From an uncultured Planctomycetaceae bacterium (lineage in GTDB: Bacteria > Planctomycetota > Planctomycetia > Pirellulales > Pirellulaceae), in contig CAIYOB010000247.1 of assembly GCA_903927685.1 (NCBI GenBank), forward strand, positions 1 through 35,401: a DNA stretch of 35,401 nt, in the 5' to 3' direction. The translations under genes and the position numbers were made by a program. This document shows positions 27,927 to 35,401 of this stretch, piece after piece. The notes below the pieces were generated by a model that saw only the letters and a list, made by a program, of their open reading frames with translations, did no database searches and was not told the DNA's origin. The number at the start of each line of letters is the position of its first letter. The stretch's first letter is position 1.

Positions 27927-30902
27927 TCAGTCCAACTCCGGCCTGACGACATGGCCGCGGGACTGGGCCGGCAAGTCGTGGTACGCGCCGTAGAACTCGG
28001 AATTGCAGTCCAGCCACAGCGTGACGCGATGGAGTTCTTCGTCCGTCAAGCGGACGCCGTAGTGACGCTCGTCCAGGTACGGCAGCAGCGGGGCCGCCCG
28101 CGCTCCAAACTCGCCGGCATCCGTGCGGCTGCCGCCGTGGACGCCCGCGTTGATCGAGCCGTTGCTGACCGAAAAGTAGAACCCGTATTTGGCCGCCAGG
28201 TTTTCGTAGGACCGCGTCCAGCCATACTTGCCGCCGACGGTGCCCGTCAAGTCGATCGCTTGACGCTCCCGGTGACAGTCCACACAGTGCCGATCCAGCA
28301 CGCCCTGGACCAGCCGCGGATAGTTGAACGGATTCGAGCCGTCCACGTCAGGTTGGACCTTGGAAGGCGGGCGTTGCAGCGCCAGCACAAGGCCCGCCCG
28401 CGCCGGCGGCCGATGTTTCGGCTCGTGACAGCCCTGACACGTCAGGGTCTCGCCCGGATGCACGTACGTCCCGGACCGCATCGACTGGACGGCCAGGCCG
28501 CGTCGGTCCAAGGCCTGGAAGTACATCAGCTTGCCCGCCGGCGCCTCGAAATACGCGCTGCCGTCCGCCTCGACGGGCACCGTGCCCAGTACCGCACGGG
28601 CGTTGGTTTCCGTCGCCGCGCCGATCCGCGGTTGATCGACCGGCGCTGTGGTCTTGGGCAATACCTGAATGATCCGCAGCGTCTTGATTTCGGTATGTTC
28701 CGGCCAGCGAAAATCGCTGTCGTAAACATTGGTCACCACGATCTCGCCCCCCGCAGTGCCCCGCCATTCCCTGACGGCCCCGCCGCCGGCACCGCCCGTC
28801 CCAGTACGTTCCGGAATCACCGGAGGACAGCTTCTCGCTTGCAGTGGAATCGGGCTCAAGCAGGAAATCTCCGGATCCCGGTACAGCAGTTCCCGATTGC
28901 CGAACCGGTCGATCCAGTAGATCCCCCGGCTGCCGGCCTGCCGGTCGTATACGCACAGGAAATCGTCCTCGCTCAACGGCCAAGCCGTCCCGTAAACCAT
29001 GTGCTGTCGAACCGCCGCCTTGCCGCCTTCGGCTTCCGGCAGCGGCACGTCGGGCGTAAGCCGTTCGACCTGGGACATCGCCCCGTCGTCCAGCGGCCGA
29101 TAGTCGATCAACACCAGCGAGCCGTAGGCGTGGCCATGATGCGCGGCCGCGGTCGCGACATACTTGTGCGATCCCGGCACGGCCCGGATGTCCATCTCCA
29201 TCCACGGCCGACTCTCGCGCCGGGCCGGGTAATTACCGTGGTAACTGCGCGGGTCGCGACCGTCTGGAAAGCAGTTCCAGATGTGATGCGCCACGTTGGT
29301 ATCCCGGTCCACGTAATCCCAGCGGGTATAGACCAGCAGGCCGTGGTGATCCACACTGGGCTGCCACTCCTGGGTCTCGTGAAAGCTCAGGCAGGTAACG
29401 TCACTGCCGTCGGCCGCCATCGAGTGCAGGGTGTAGGTCGGCGAGTCATACGGCGGCGCGGAGCCGCCGCAGCGCAGGTACCCGCCGCGGCGTTCGGAAA
29501 TGAACGCGATCCGGCCGTTGGGCAGCCAGCAGGGGTCGAACTCGTTCCACGGACCGTCCGTCAGCTGGACCAGTCCCGTGCCGTCGGCGCCCACGCGGAA
29601 AATGTGAAAGCTGGCTCGCGGCGACCATTCGATGCCTTCCGCCCGGGCCTCAGTGTACGCGAACAAGATGGTCCGTCCATCGAACGACACCTCCGGCGAC
29701 AGGAAACACCCCGGCTCCAGCCGGCGGCCGCCCAGGCGGCCGGCTGGAACCGCGGCGTCCTGCAGCAGATCCACCAACTTCGGCTCGTCCGAAAACGGAT
29801 CGCACAGCACGAACAGCCCGCCGCCGGGCTTGGCGCCAAAACCATAGAACTGATGGACCATGTGGTACAAGCCGCCCGGATCGTGCCGCTTGATGAACAA
29901 CAGACGGTCGAAATCCAACCGCGGATGACAAAACGCGATCTGCCGCAGCACGCGCCGCGCGGCCACATACAGGCCACGGCGCTGGTCCTCCGGCACGCCC
30001 GACTGGGCGGCCCAGCTGCCGAAGCGGGCCTCGAGTTCGCGTAGCAATTGCAGCCGCATTTCCAGCTCCGGCCGCGGGGCACCCAGGCTGCCGATCCGCG
30101 TGGCCAGTTGAGCCGCGCGGTCCAAAACCGCGCGGGTATGGGCCAGGGAAAACCGCTCACGCACGGGCAAGTCCACGGCCGTCGAACCCCACGGCTTGGC
30201 GCCCGGTTCGGCGCGCGAGGCGGCGCCGACGCTGATCTGGTCGGCGGGGCTGCCCAATGCGAGATTGAACTCCGGCCGATCCTGGCCGTAGACCTCGATT
30301 TCATCCAAGGCGAACGAGCAGCGGCCCGGCACCGAGACTCGCACAACGCGGGCCGTGACGCCGCGGCCGCGCAGGTCCACGGTCAGAGGGGCGCCGCCGC
30401 GCACGCCGTAGAAAGTCTCGCCCGAGTGCCGGTAGATCTCGACGAATTCCGGCCGTTCGATGCGTTCAGCCACCCACAGACGCAGGTTCCGGGTCCGCGG
30501 CGGCGTGTTGCCGTCGGTGCGGTTGTAGATCACAACCCGGTCCAGTGCGTGCAATTGCCCCAAATCGACCTGCCACCAGGGGTCGGATTCGTTGCTGGCC
30601 GTGTGAAACCCGCAGCTGCCCGTCTTGACTCCGTCGCAGCCTCCGGCGGCGTCCTGCCAAGTCTGCAGACCGTCCGAACGTGACTCGACTTGGGGATCCA
30701 GGATGCGGAAGGCGTCGTCTTGATCGATCCAATCCGCCTCGACCAGCGCCGCCATCGGTCGGCCAAGAGCGGTGGCACGCAGTTGGCGATCGCCGAACAG
30801 AACGGGCATCTCTTCGCCCGCCAAGTCGGCGCTGCCAAGCGCACCAAGGGCGGCAGATATCAATAGCACAAACCTTGGCAGCCGGAGGCAAACGTTGCGC
30901 AT
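27927..30902 (-). CDS. Secreted HzsA-related protein: discoidin-like domain, beta-propeller, two c-type haem motifs
   Basis: This 991-aa exported protein begins at ATG 30902 with a signal peptide (LPRFVLLISAALGALGSADLAG); an upstream TTG at 30926 is possible. Residues about 65-210 resemble an F5/8 type C (discoidin) domain, with WWQVDLGQLHALDRVVIYNR. The central part carries TolB/PD40-like propeller repeats (for example DGTGLVQLTDGPWNEFDPCWLPNGRI, split here as DGTGLVQLTDG and FDPCWLPNGRIAF). The C-terminal part resembles the hydrazine synthase alpha subunit family and has two CxxCH motifs: CQGCH (C822) and CVDCH (C873). Such proteins are frequent in planctomycetes outside anammox bacteria, where hydrazine synthesis is not expected. 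A redox or substrate-binding role at the cell surface is inferred; the reaction is unknown. No cytochrome maturation genes are nearby. Confidence 0.85.
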   Translation of the reverse strand: MRNVCLRLPRFVLLISAALGALGSADLAGEEMPVLFGDRQLRATALGRPMAALVEADWIDQDDAFRILDPQVESRSDGLQTWQDAAGGCDGVKTGSCGFHTASNESDPWWQVDLGQLHALDRVVIYNRTDGNTPPRTRNLRLWVAERIERPEFVEIYRHSGETFYGVRGGAPLTVDLRGRGVTARVVRVSVPGRCSFALDEIEVYGQDRPEFNLALGSPADQISVGAASRAEPGAKPWGSTAVDLPVRERFSLAHTRAVLDRAAQLATRIGSLGAPRPELEMRLQLLRELEARFGSWAAQSGVPEDQRRGLYVAARRVLRQIAFCHPRLDFDRLLFIKRHDPGGLYHMVHQFYGFGAKPGGGLFVLCDPFSDEPKLVDLLQDAAVPAGRLGGRRLEPGCFLSPEVSFDGRTILFAYTEARAEGIEWSPRASFHIFRVGADGTGLVQLTDGPWNEFDPCWLPNGRIAFISERRGGYLRCGGSAPPYDSPTYTLHSMAADGSDVTCLSFHETQEWQPSVDHHGLLVYTRWDYVDRDTNVAHHIWNCFPDGRDPRSYHGNYPARRESRPWMEMDIRAVPGSHKYVATAAAHHGHAYGSLVLIDYRPLDDGAMSQVERLTPDVPLPEAEGGKAAVRQHMVYGTAWPLSEDDFLCVYDRQAGSRGIYWIDRFGNRELLYRDPEISCLSPIPLQARSCPPVIPERTGTGGAGGGAVREWRGTAGGEIVVTNVYDSDFRWPEHTEIKTLRIIQVLPKTTAPVDQPRIGAATETNARAVLGTVPVEADGSAYFEAPAGKLMYFQALDRRGLAVQSMRSGTYVHPGETLTCQGCHEPKHRPPARAGLVLALQRPPSKVQPDVDGSNPFNYPRLVQGVLDRHCVDCHRERQAIDLTGTVGGKYGWTRSYENLAAKYGFYFSVSNGSINAGVHGGSRTDAGEFGARAAPLLPYLDERHYGVRLTDEELHRVTLWLDCNSEFYGAYHDLPAQSRGHVVRPELD

Positions 30903-30946
30903 AACAGCCGTGCCCCCTGACTTCAAACCGATTCCGCGAAAGAAGC

Positions 30947-30988
30947 GGCCAGCGAGCTGGAACTTGTGCAGGGTGCCGCTCGCTGGCC
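30947..30988 (-). terminator. Hairpin downstream of the small lysine-rich gene, possible terminator
   Basis: GGCCAGCGAGC (30947-30957) pairs perfectly with GCTCGCTGGCC (30978-30988) over 11 bp around a 20-base loop. On the minus strand it is followed by CTTCTTTCG, a weak pyrimidine tract. It lies about 90 bp after the stop of the 41-aa gene and before the HzsA-related gene, as expected for a terminator separating them. Confidence 0.55.
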
Positions 30989-31076
30989 CGGCGGCCTTGA
31001 CGGCGCTCGTGCAACGCGCCGTACAGGCATGCCTACCTTACATTGTAAGTCGTACCCATTCGGTTTCCAGTCTGAA

Positions 31077-31202
31077 CTACTTCTTGGCGGCTTTCTTCGC
31101 CGGCTTTGCTGCAGCGGCCTTGGGCTTGCAGCCGGTCTTGCATCCCGACTTTGCTGCCGGCTTCGCCTCGGTCTTCTTCGTCGCGGCCTTTTTCGTTGCC
31201 AT
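31077..31202 (-). CDS. 41-residue lysine/alanine-rich histone H1-like protein
   Basis: The reading frame encodes 41 residues beginning MATKKAATKKTEAKPAAK and ending KPAKKAAKK, with roughly one third lysine and one third alanine. This composition is that of histone H1/Hc1-like tails, which bind DNA through charge. AAGGAG lies nine bases before the ATG, one of the best ribosome-binding sites in the window, and a hairpin follows the stop. Two cysteines in SGCKTGCKPK are unusual in such tails and could bind a metal or form a disulfide. It is flanked by lpxB upstream and the HzsA-related gene downstream, both on the same strand, but with spacers of 174-200 bp, so it is probably transcribed alone. 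A nucleoid-associated role is inferred from composition only; no fold is recognisable. Confidence 0.78.
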   Translation of the reverse strand: MATKKAATKKTEAKPAAKSGCKTGCKPKAAAAKPAKKAAKK

Positions 31203-31232
31203 ATCCTACGGCTCCTTCTGTCGGGCGTCCAT

Positions 31233-31260
31233 GTTGTAGGTTGCGACCGATTCCCCGCAA
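31233..31260 (-). promoter_or_regulatory. Possible promoter of the small lysine-rich gene
   Basis: On the minus strand TTGCGG (31255-31260) and TACAAC (31233-31238) resemble -35 and -10 boxes with a 16-base spacer, each matching four of six consensus positions. The position, about 30 bases before the start codon of the 41-aa gene, is suitable. The match is weak. Confidence 0.25.
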
Positions 31261-31402
31261 CGCCCCCGACGGGGCCGGCCGCTATGACTTGGGCGGCGTC
31301 GGCAAAGGCCCCAACTTGGCTCGACTGCCATGTCTGCTTGGGGCTGGCCACTTGCTCGACTCACCCAATTTGGCACATTGAAGCAATTCCGTGCGTCTTG
31401 CG

Positions 31403-32674
31403 TCAAGCCGATTTCTTAGTTTTTATGCGCCGATTCCCACGTTCGCTCATCTTGGCCCGTTCAAAATGCGGTTCCGGCCCCGTCGCCGCGGGCTGCAGAT
31501 GCTGCAGGATGTACGTCGCCGCACGTTGCGAAGCACCACCCTCGCCATGCAGGCGTTTCAGTTCTTCGAGTTCCCACACGCGATCCCGATAGGACGCTGG
31601 GTCGGTCAGCCAGCGCGCGATCTGGCCGGCCATTTCCGCGGATCGATCTTGCCAAGTCAGGAATTCCGGAAACGGAACTCGGCTGTCGGAAGCGGCCCGC
31701 GGATCGTACTTTGTCCCGTGTCGCAAGAACGGATCCTCGGCGGCCAACAGGTTCACCAGCGTGATGAACTTGACCCTGATGAACAGGTTGCGGGCGAGCG
31801 TGTAGGGGAACCAGCCGACCCGATACAGGATGACGGTCGGCTTGGTGTGAGCCAGCAATTCCAGCGACACCGAGCCGGAACAGGCCAAGCAGCAGTGGCT
31901 CAGGCGGATCAGTTCGGGCGTCCGGCCGACGAAAACGTCGACCGGGAAATCCAGGCCGGCAACCTGGTCGCGGGCCAAGGCGGCCTGCTTGTCGTTGAAG
32001 CTGGCGATTGCGAAACGGACCTCGGGAACCTGCCTCTGGACTTGGGCGGCGGCGGCCAGGAAGCTGTGCAGATTCTTGACGACCTCCTGCGTGCGCGATC
32101 CCGGCAGAATGGTGACCAGGCGGCCGGGACGAGCGGCCTGCGCGAGCAGAAACGCCTGATCCGGCCGCTGCCGCTGGACTTCGTCGAAGTAGGGATGCCC
32201 CAGGTACGTGGCTTGACATCGCCGCTGGCGATACCATTCCGCTTCGAAGGGCAACTTGCACAAGACATGGTCGACCAGGCGGCGCATCTTCCGCACCCGC
32301 CAGCCGGCCCAAGCCCACATCTGCGGCACCCCGTAGTAGAAAACCGGAATGCCGTGTCGCTTGGCGGCACGGGCAATCCACCAGTTGAATCCGGGATAGT
32401 CGATCAGCACGACGGCGTCCGGACTCGCGTCCCGAAAATAGTCGCCGGCTCGCCGGTACAGCCGCCAGAAATGATGCAGGTTCAGCAGGACGCGCAGGAT
32501 CCACATGACGGCCCACTGGGTCAGGTCCGCGTGCAGTTCGCATCCGGCGCCGGCCATCTTGGGCCCGCCGTAACCGACGCACTCGATGCCCGGATCCAGC
32601 CGCCGCAACTCCTTAATCAGATTCGCTCCGTGCAAATCCCCGCTGGGTTCGCCCACCGAGAAGAAAACCTTCAT
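31403..32674 (-). CDS. lpxB: Lipid-A-disaccharide synthase
   Basis: LpxB joins UDP-2,3-diacylglucosamine and 2,3-diacylglucosamine-1-phosphate to form the lipid A disaccharide at the inner face of the cytoplasmic membrane. The start at 32674 gives the typical opening MKVFFSVGEPSGDLHGANLI and has AAAGGA upstream; an ATG at 32713 would add 13 atypical residues. Other family signatures are VLIDYPGFNWWIAR, PVFYYGVPQMWAW, a LGHPYFDEV strand, ILPGSRTQEV and SGSVSLELL near the end of the nucleotide-binding half. At 423 aa it is about 40 longer than the E. coli enzyme, partly through a basic tail ending RRIKTKKSA. No other lipid A gene lies in the window. Its presence implies that the organism makes lipid A and has a Gram-negative type outer membrane. 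Confidence 0.93.
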   Translation of the reverse strand: MKVFFSVGEPSGDLHGANLIKELRRLDPGIECVGYGGPKMAGAGCELHADLTQWAVMWILRVLLNLHHFWRLYRRAGDYFRDASPDAVVLIDYPGFNWWIARAAKRHGIPVFYYGVPQMWAWAGWRVRKMRRLVDHVLCKLPFEAEWYRQRRCQATYLGHPYFDEVQRQRPDQAFLLAQAARPGRLVTILPGSRTQEVVKNLHSFLAAAAQVQRQVPEVRFAIASFNDKQAALARDQVAGLDFPVDVFVGRTPELIRLSHCCLACSGSVSLELLAHTKPTVILYRVGWFPYTLARNLFIRVKFITLVNLLAAEDPFLRHGTKYDPRAASDSRVPFPEFLTWQDRSAEMAGQIARWLTDPASYRDRVWELEELKRLHGEGGASQRAATYILQHLQPAATGPEPHFERAKMSERGNRRIKTKKSA

Positions 32675-32854
32675 GCTCGTGCATCCTTTCGCGAGACGGT
32701 AGACACCGGCCATGGGGCTGCGCCTGTCAATCTACGGCGAGTATCCCAGATTGCTCAGCCTATGCAAAGACCAACCTCCGGTCCGCTGGTGCGGTGGGTC
32801 CGAAGCGGGAACAACAGCCGACCCGAACCCAGATCATCCGCGACTTGGCCAAAG

Positions 32855-34870
32855 TCATGAATCATCGGGGCGAAACTGCGCACGGCGGTCGGGCAGCACC
32901 CTCACGTACACGGCGAATCGCTGGTGATGGATGGTGTAGAGTGGGCAGAAGGTGACAGTCACGGCTTCGCCCCCCACGTTTCCGCGAGCGTGAAACTCGA
33001 GTGGTTTGTCCGGCACGACGCTCAAGCACGAGACGGGATCCTCGGGACACTCGGCCAACACGTCAGGAACTCGGGCAAATGCCGGCGTGATTTCGCCCTC
33101 CGCCTTGCCGTTGGTGCGCAAGCCGAGCCACTTGTCGCCCGTATCGGTGGCGGGCATGCCATCGTTGCCCAGCCGTGCCGCCAACAGAACCGGGCCGAAG
33201 AAGAAAGACCAGGTCTGCGGGTCGTCCATCGTCCGCCGGGCCCGCAGCTGCGGGGGCAAGCGTAGCTCGAACCAGTCACCGTCGCTCCAGGTCCGTACGA
33301 TTTCGAGGTAGCTGCCCGCCGGAACCTCAACCGGACGCAGCCTGCCATCCAGCAACAGCGAGTTTTCGCCAGTCGCCCAGTGCGGGATGCGCAGGCAGAG
33401 CTTGGCACTGACCGGCTGCTCCGTTTCGACGGAGAATCGAATCGTCTCGTCGAAAGGCGAATCTGCTTCCTGACGTAGCGTAAGACCGATTTCCCGCCAC
33501 TCCAGGACCGAGGGGATGTACAGATTGATCCAAAGCGTGTCGTCGCGGTGAAAGTAAATCCCGTCTCCGAACCGCGCCGGGTTCTCCAGTCCGGTCCCGT
33601 TACAGCAGAACGTGCCGTCCCCGGGCAGATAACTGCGGAAATCCCCCGGACGCAGGGAGGTCAGGTAGCAGACTTGGCCCGTTTGAGGCTCGATGGTCGC
33701 CAAGATGTGGTTGTACAGGGCGAGCTCGTAATAGTCGGCGTACTCGGGACGTGGCGCCAACTCGAACAGGTTCCGCGTCAGTTTGAGCATGTTATAGGTA
33801 TTGCAGTACTCGGCCGTGCCCGCCGCCAACGCGCAATTCCCCGTGCCGTTGACTTCCACCCCGCGGCTCCGCAGTTTCTCGTCGAACGAATTGCCGCCGG
33901 TGACGAAGGAGTGGTAGCCAACCACGTGCTCCCAGAACTGGCGGGCGGCACGCCCGGCACGCCCGTCACCGGTGACCGTAGCGTAACGAGCCAGTCCCGA
34001 GGCGATCGCGGCGTGAGTATTTCCGTGCAGGCCGCTTAAGCGATCCTCTCCCGCCACCAGCGGATCGATGAACCAGTCGCGCAGAAAGAGCGAAGCCAGC
34101 TTGAGATGCCGCTCCGAGTCGGCATCCCCGCGCGCCCGGGAATGGACCGACAGGTCAACCAGGGCCTCCGCAATTCCGCCATGCTCGTTGCCCGGGTTCT
34201 CCATGAAGTTCGTCTCCAGCATCTTGGCGATCTGGCCCGCACTCAGTTTCGACATCCGCCAGGCGATGTAGTCCGACAGTCCGACCGCCATGTCCAGAGC
34301 CTGCGGTTGATCGCACAGGGCGTGGGCGTCGAGGAGTCCGGCCAGGATCTTGTGCAACGTGTAATAGGGAACGCTGCCACCATGCCCGATCGCTTCTAAC
34401 TGTTCGAGCTTGGCCACCGGAAACGCGGCCAGGTAGCCGGGCCGGGCCTCGCGTCTGTCGAGAGCCTCCCGGCACGTGCTCAACCCCGCGAGAAAGTGCT
34501 CCACTTTGGCCTGGTAAGACGCATCACCCGTGGCGGCGTACATGCGGGACGCCGCACTCAGGTAATGCCCTCCCATGTGCCCCTCAATAAACCCGGCGTC
34601 CCAACCGGGATACCGCCTGGCTGGCGACGGCAGTTCGGCGTTAGCGAAGAACGGTGCCAGCAGCCGGTCCGGATCCAGCCGGCTCAGATAGACGCAGCGG
34701 TGCAGTTCCTGACGCGACCTGAACGGACTGGCTTCGATCAGGCGGACGCGTTCGGGGCCGAACCCGGCAACTTGCCGCAGTCCGGCCGACCCGGCTTGAT
34801 CTGCCGCGTGAGCGCAGCATGCGGCGGCGAGCAGAATCAGTGGCGGCAACCCGGGCAGCGTTCGAAACAT
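32855..34870 (-). CDS. Secreted GH127-family beta-L-arabinofuranosidase (DUF1680)
   Basis: Family GH127 enzymes release beta-L-arabinofuranose from plant glycoproteins and other glycans using a zinc-bound cysteine nucleophile. The start at 34870 is preceded by AGGAG with five bases spacing; the ATG at 34903 lacks this. The 671-aa protein has a signal peptide (MFRTLPGLPPLILLAAACCAHAA). The (alpha/alpha)6 barrel shows YPGWDAGFIEGHMGGHYLSA near the start. The zinc-site motifs of the family are present: AEYCNTYNML (Glu and first Cys) and FCCNGTGLENPARFGD (paired Cys, the first being the expected nucleophile). A beta-sandwich region follows (from about residue 440). It is upstream of lpxB on the same strand across 180 bp, without obvious functional link. 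Family assignment is firm; some DUF1680 members have other sugar specificities. Confidence 0.9.
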   Translation of the reverse strand: MFRTLPGLPPLILLAAACCAHAADQAGSAGLRQVAGFGPERVRLIEASPFRSRQELHRCVYLSRLDPDRLLAPFFANAELPSPARRYPGWDAGFIEGHMGGHYLSAASRMYAATGDASYQAKVEHFLAGLSTCREALDRREARPGYLAAFPVAKLEQLEAIGHGGSVPYYTLHKILAGLLDAHALCDQPQALDMAVGLSDYIAWRMSKLSAGQIAKMLETNFMENPGNEHGGIAEALVDLSVHSRARGDADSERHLKLASLFLRDWFIDPLVAGEDRLSGLHGNTHAAIASGLARYATVTGDGRAGRAARQFWEHVVGYHSFVTGGNSFDEKLRSRGVEVNGTGNCALAAGTAEYCNTYNMLKLTRNLFELAPRPEYADYYELALYNHILATIEPQTGQVCYLTSLRPGDFRSYLPGDGTFCCNGTGLENPARFGDGIYFHRDDTLWINLYIPSVLEWREIGLTLRQEADSPFDETIRFSVETEQPVSAKLCLRIPHWATGENSLLLDGRLRPVEVPAGSYLEIVRTWSDGDWFELRLPPQLRARRTMDDPQTWSFFFGPVLLAARLGNDGMPATDTGDKWLGLRTNGKAEGEITPAFARVPDVLAECPEDPVSCLSVVPDKPLEFHARGNVGGEAVTVTFCPLYTIHHQRFAVYVRVLPDRRAQFRPDDS

Positions 34871-35401
34871 GGCGGCTCCTGCAACACGGTTTTCGCTTCG
34901 CATGGGGCGCCCCGACGGGCGGCCACCGTGCGAGATTGATTCAATCGGCCGGGGCGTCCAAGGTCGAGCGGCTGGGTCGCGGGCCCCACGATCATGGTGA
35001 TCTGGCTCATCGTCAGTAATCGCCTGGGCGATGTTGCCGCGGGGCCTTCCATCTTGACGGATTGCTCCGACCTTCCCACTCGTGCTTCGCCCACGGATGG
35101 CAGAGCGGACCCACGGATAACAACTCCCGACAGGATCATCCGTGGGTCCGCTTTCCCATCCGTGGGACTAACTGGCCAGGCGTCCCGCCCAGACGAACGG
35201 TACGGGTGACCGAGCGGCGACAGGACAGCCCAACCATCCCGCTCGCCCCAACCGCCGCTTCGGTCGCCCCGCTGGTTCGTGCCTCATCGTGGCGGATCGC
35301 CGCGACGGGCCGATCAGCACTTGATTCTACCACCCACCAGGGCAGCAGCAACCACGACCAAGCCGTGGACGCCGCTACCGACCCCGCGTCGGTGGAGCGA
35401 C
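34871..35401. other. Gene-free terminal region
   Basis: No credible coding region is seen from 34871 to the window end. Short open frames cross the palindrome at 35090-35166 and have no ribosome-binding site or recognisable composition. The segment should contain the promoter of the GH127 gene near 34880-34950, but no convincing boxes are visible. Confidence 0.6.
35090..35166. repeat. Long palindrome with 29-bp arms and nested direct repeats
   Basis: The left arm 35090-35118 and right arm 35138-35166 are inverted copies with 27 of 29 bases matching, around a 19-base loop. Each arm contains CCCACGGAT twice, 20 bases apart, so the element holds four copies of this 9-mer in all. It is unrelated in sequence to the element at 27780-27911. 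It may be a non-coding mobile repeat or a structured RNA or terminator. The pairing is seen directly. Confidence 0.85.

Noticed and set aside
27807..30044. 745-residue open frame on the plus strand
   Set aside because: Antisense to the HzsA-related gene, and it begins inside the palindromic repeat. The minus-strand frame has signal peptide, propeller and haem motifs.
31033..31260. 75-residue frame overlapping the small lysine-rich gene in another frame
   Set aside because: The shorter frame 31077-31202 has a strong ribosome-binding site and a coherent Lys/Ala-rich product; the longer one has neither.
31391..32860. 489-residue open frame on the plus strand
   Set aside because: Antisense to lpxB, whose motifs are clear.
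34994..35209. 71-residue open frame on the plus strand across the terminal palindrome
   Set aside because: Much of it translates the inverted repeat, and there is no ribosome-binding site or recognisable composition.

Overview
The window (35,401 bp, GC-rich, in-frame GTG starts, few strong promoters) looks like chromosomal DNA of a member of the Planctomycetota, possibly a pirellula-like lineage. This is inferred from gene content: a Tat-exported Gfo/Idh/MocA oxidoreductase, a secreted protein related to the hydrazine synthase alpha family with two c-type haem motifs, GH51 and GH127 arabinofuranosidases, large hybrid kinases with PAS domains, and an lpxB gene that implies a lipid A outer membrane. 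No taxonomic marker gene is present, so the assignment is tentative.

Layout. Positions 1-2261 hold the right half of a palindromic repeat and a secreted GH51 arabinofuranosidase gene (+). Convergent to it, across a second copy of the repeat, is a Tat-exported oxidoreductase (-, 2483-3895). Upstream of that on the same strand is a soluble multi-PAS hybrid histidine kinase (-, 4038-7181). A roughly 320 bp divergent spacer follows.

The core (7505-27776, +) is an array of six phosphorelay proteins plus a solute-binding lipoprotein. They are called A to F below. A and B overlap by 4 bp, C and D overlap by 4 bp, and the lipoprotein and E overlap by 11 bp. F starts 13 bp after E. A to E share almost the same HisKA-HATPase-REC-REC cytoplasmic core, but their sensory ends differ: OB-like repeats (A, B), a short membrane anchor plus one PAS (C), a dCache_3-like sensor plus two PAS (D), and a short periplasmic domain plus three PAS (E). 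HPt domains are present only on A, D and E, so each coupled kinase pair carries exactly one. F is REC-HisKA-HATPase with a damaged ATP site. No DNA-binding or enzymatic output regulator lies in the window, so the output of the relay is not visible here.

The right flank (27780-35401) starts with a full 132 bp copy of the palindromic repeat. Then come, all on the minus strand, the HzsA-related dihaem protein, a 41-residue lysine/alanine-rich histone-like protein, lpxB, and a secreted GH127 beta-L-arabinofuranosidase. The last 530 bp appear gene-free and contain a second, unrelated palindrome of 29 bp arms.
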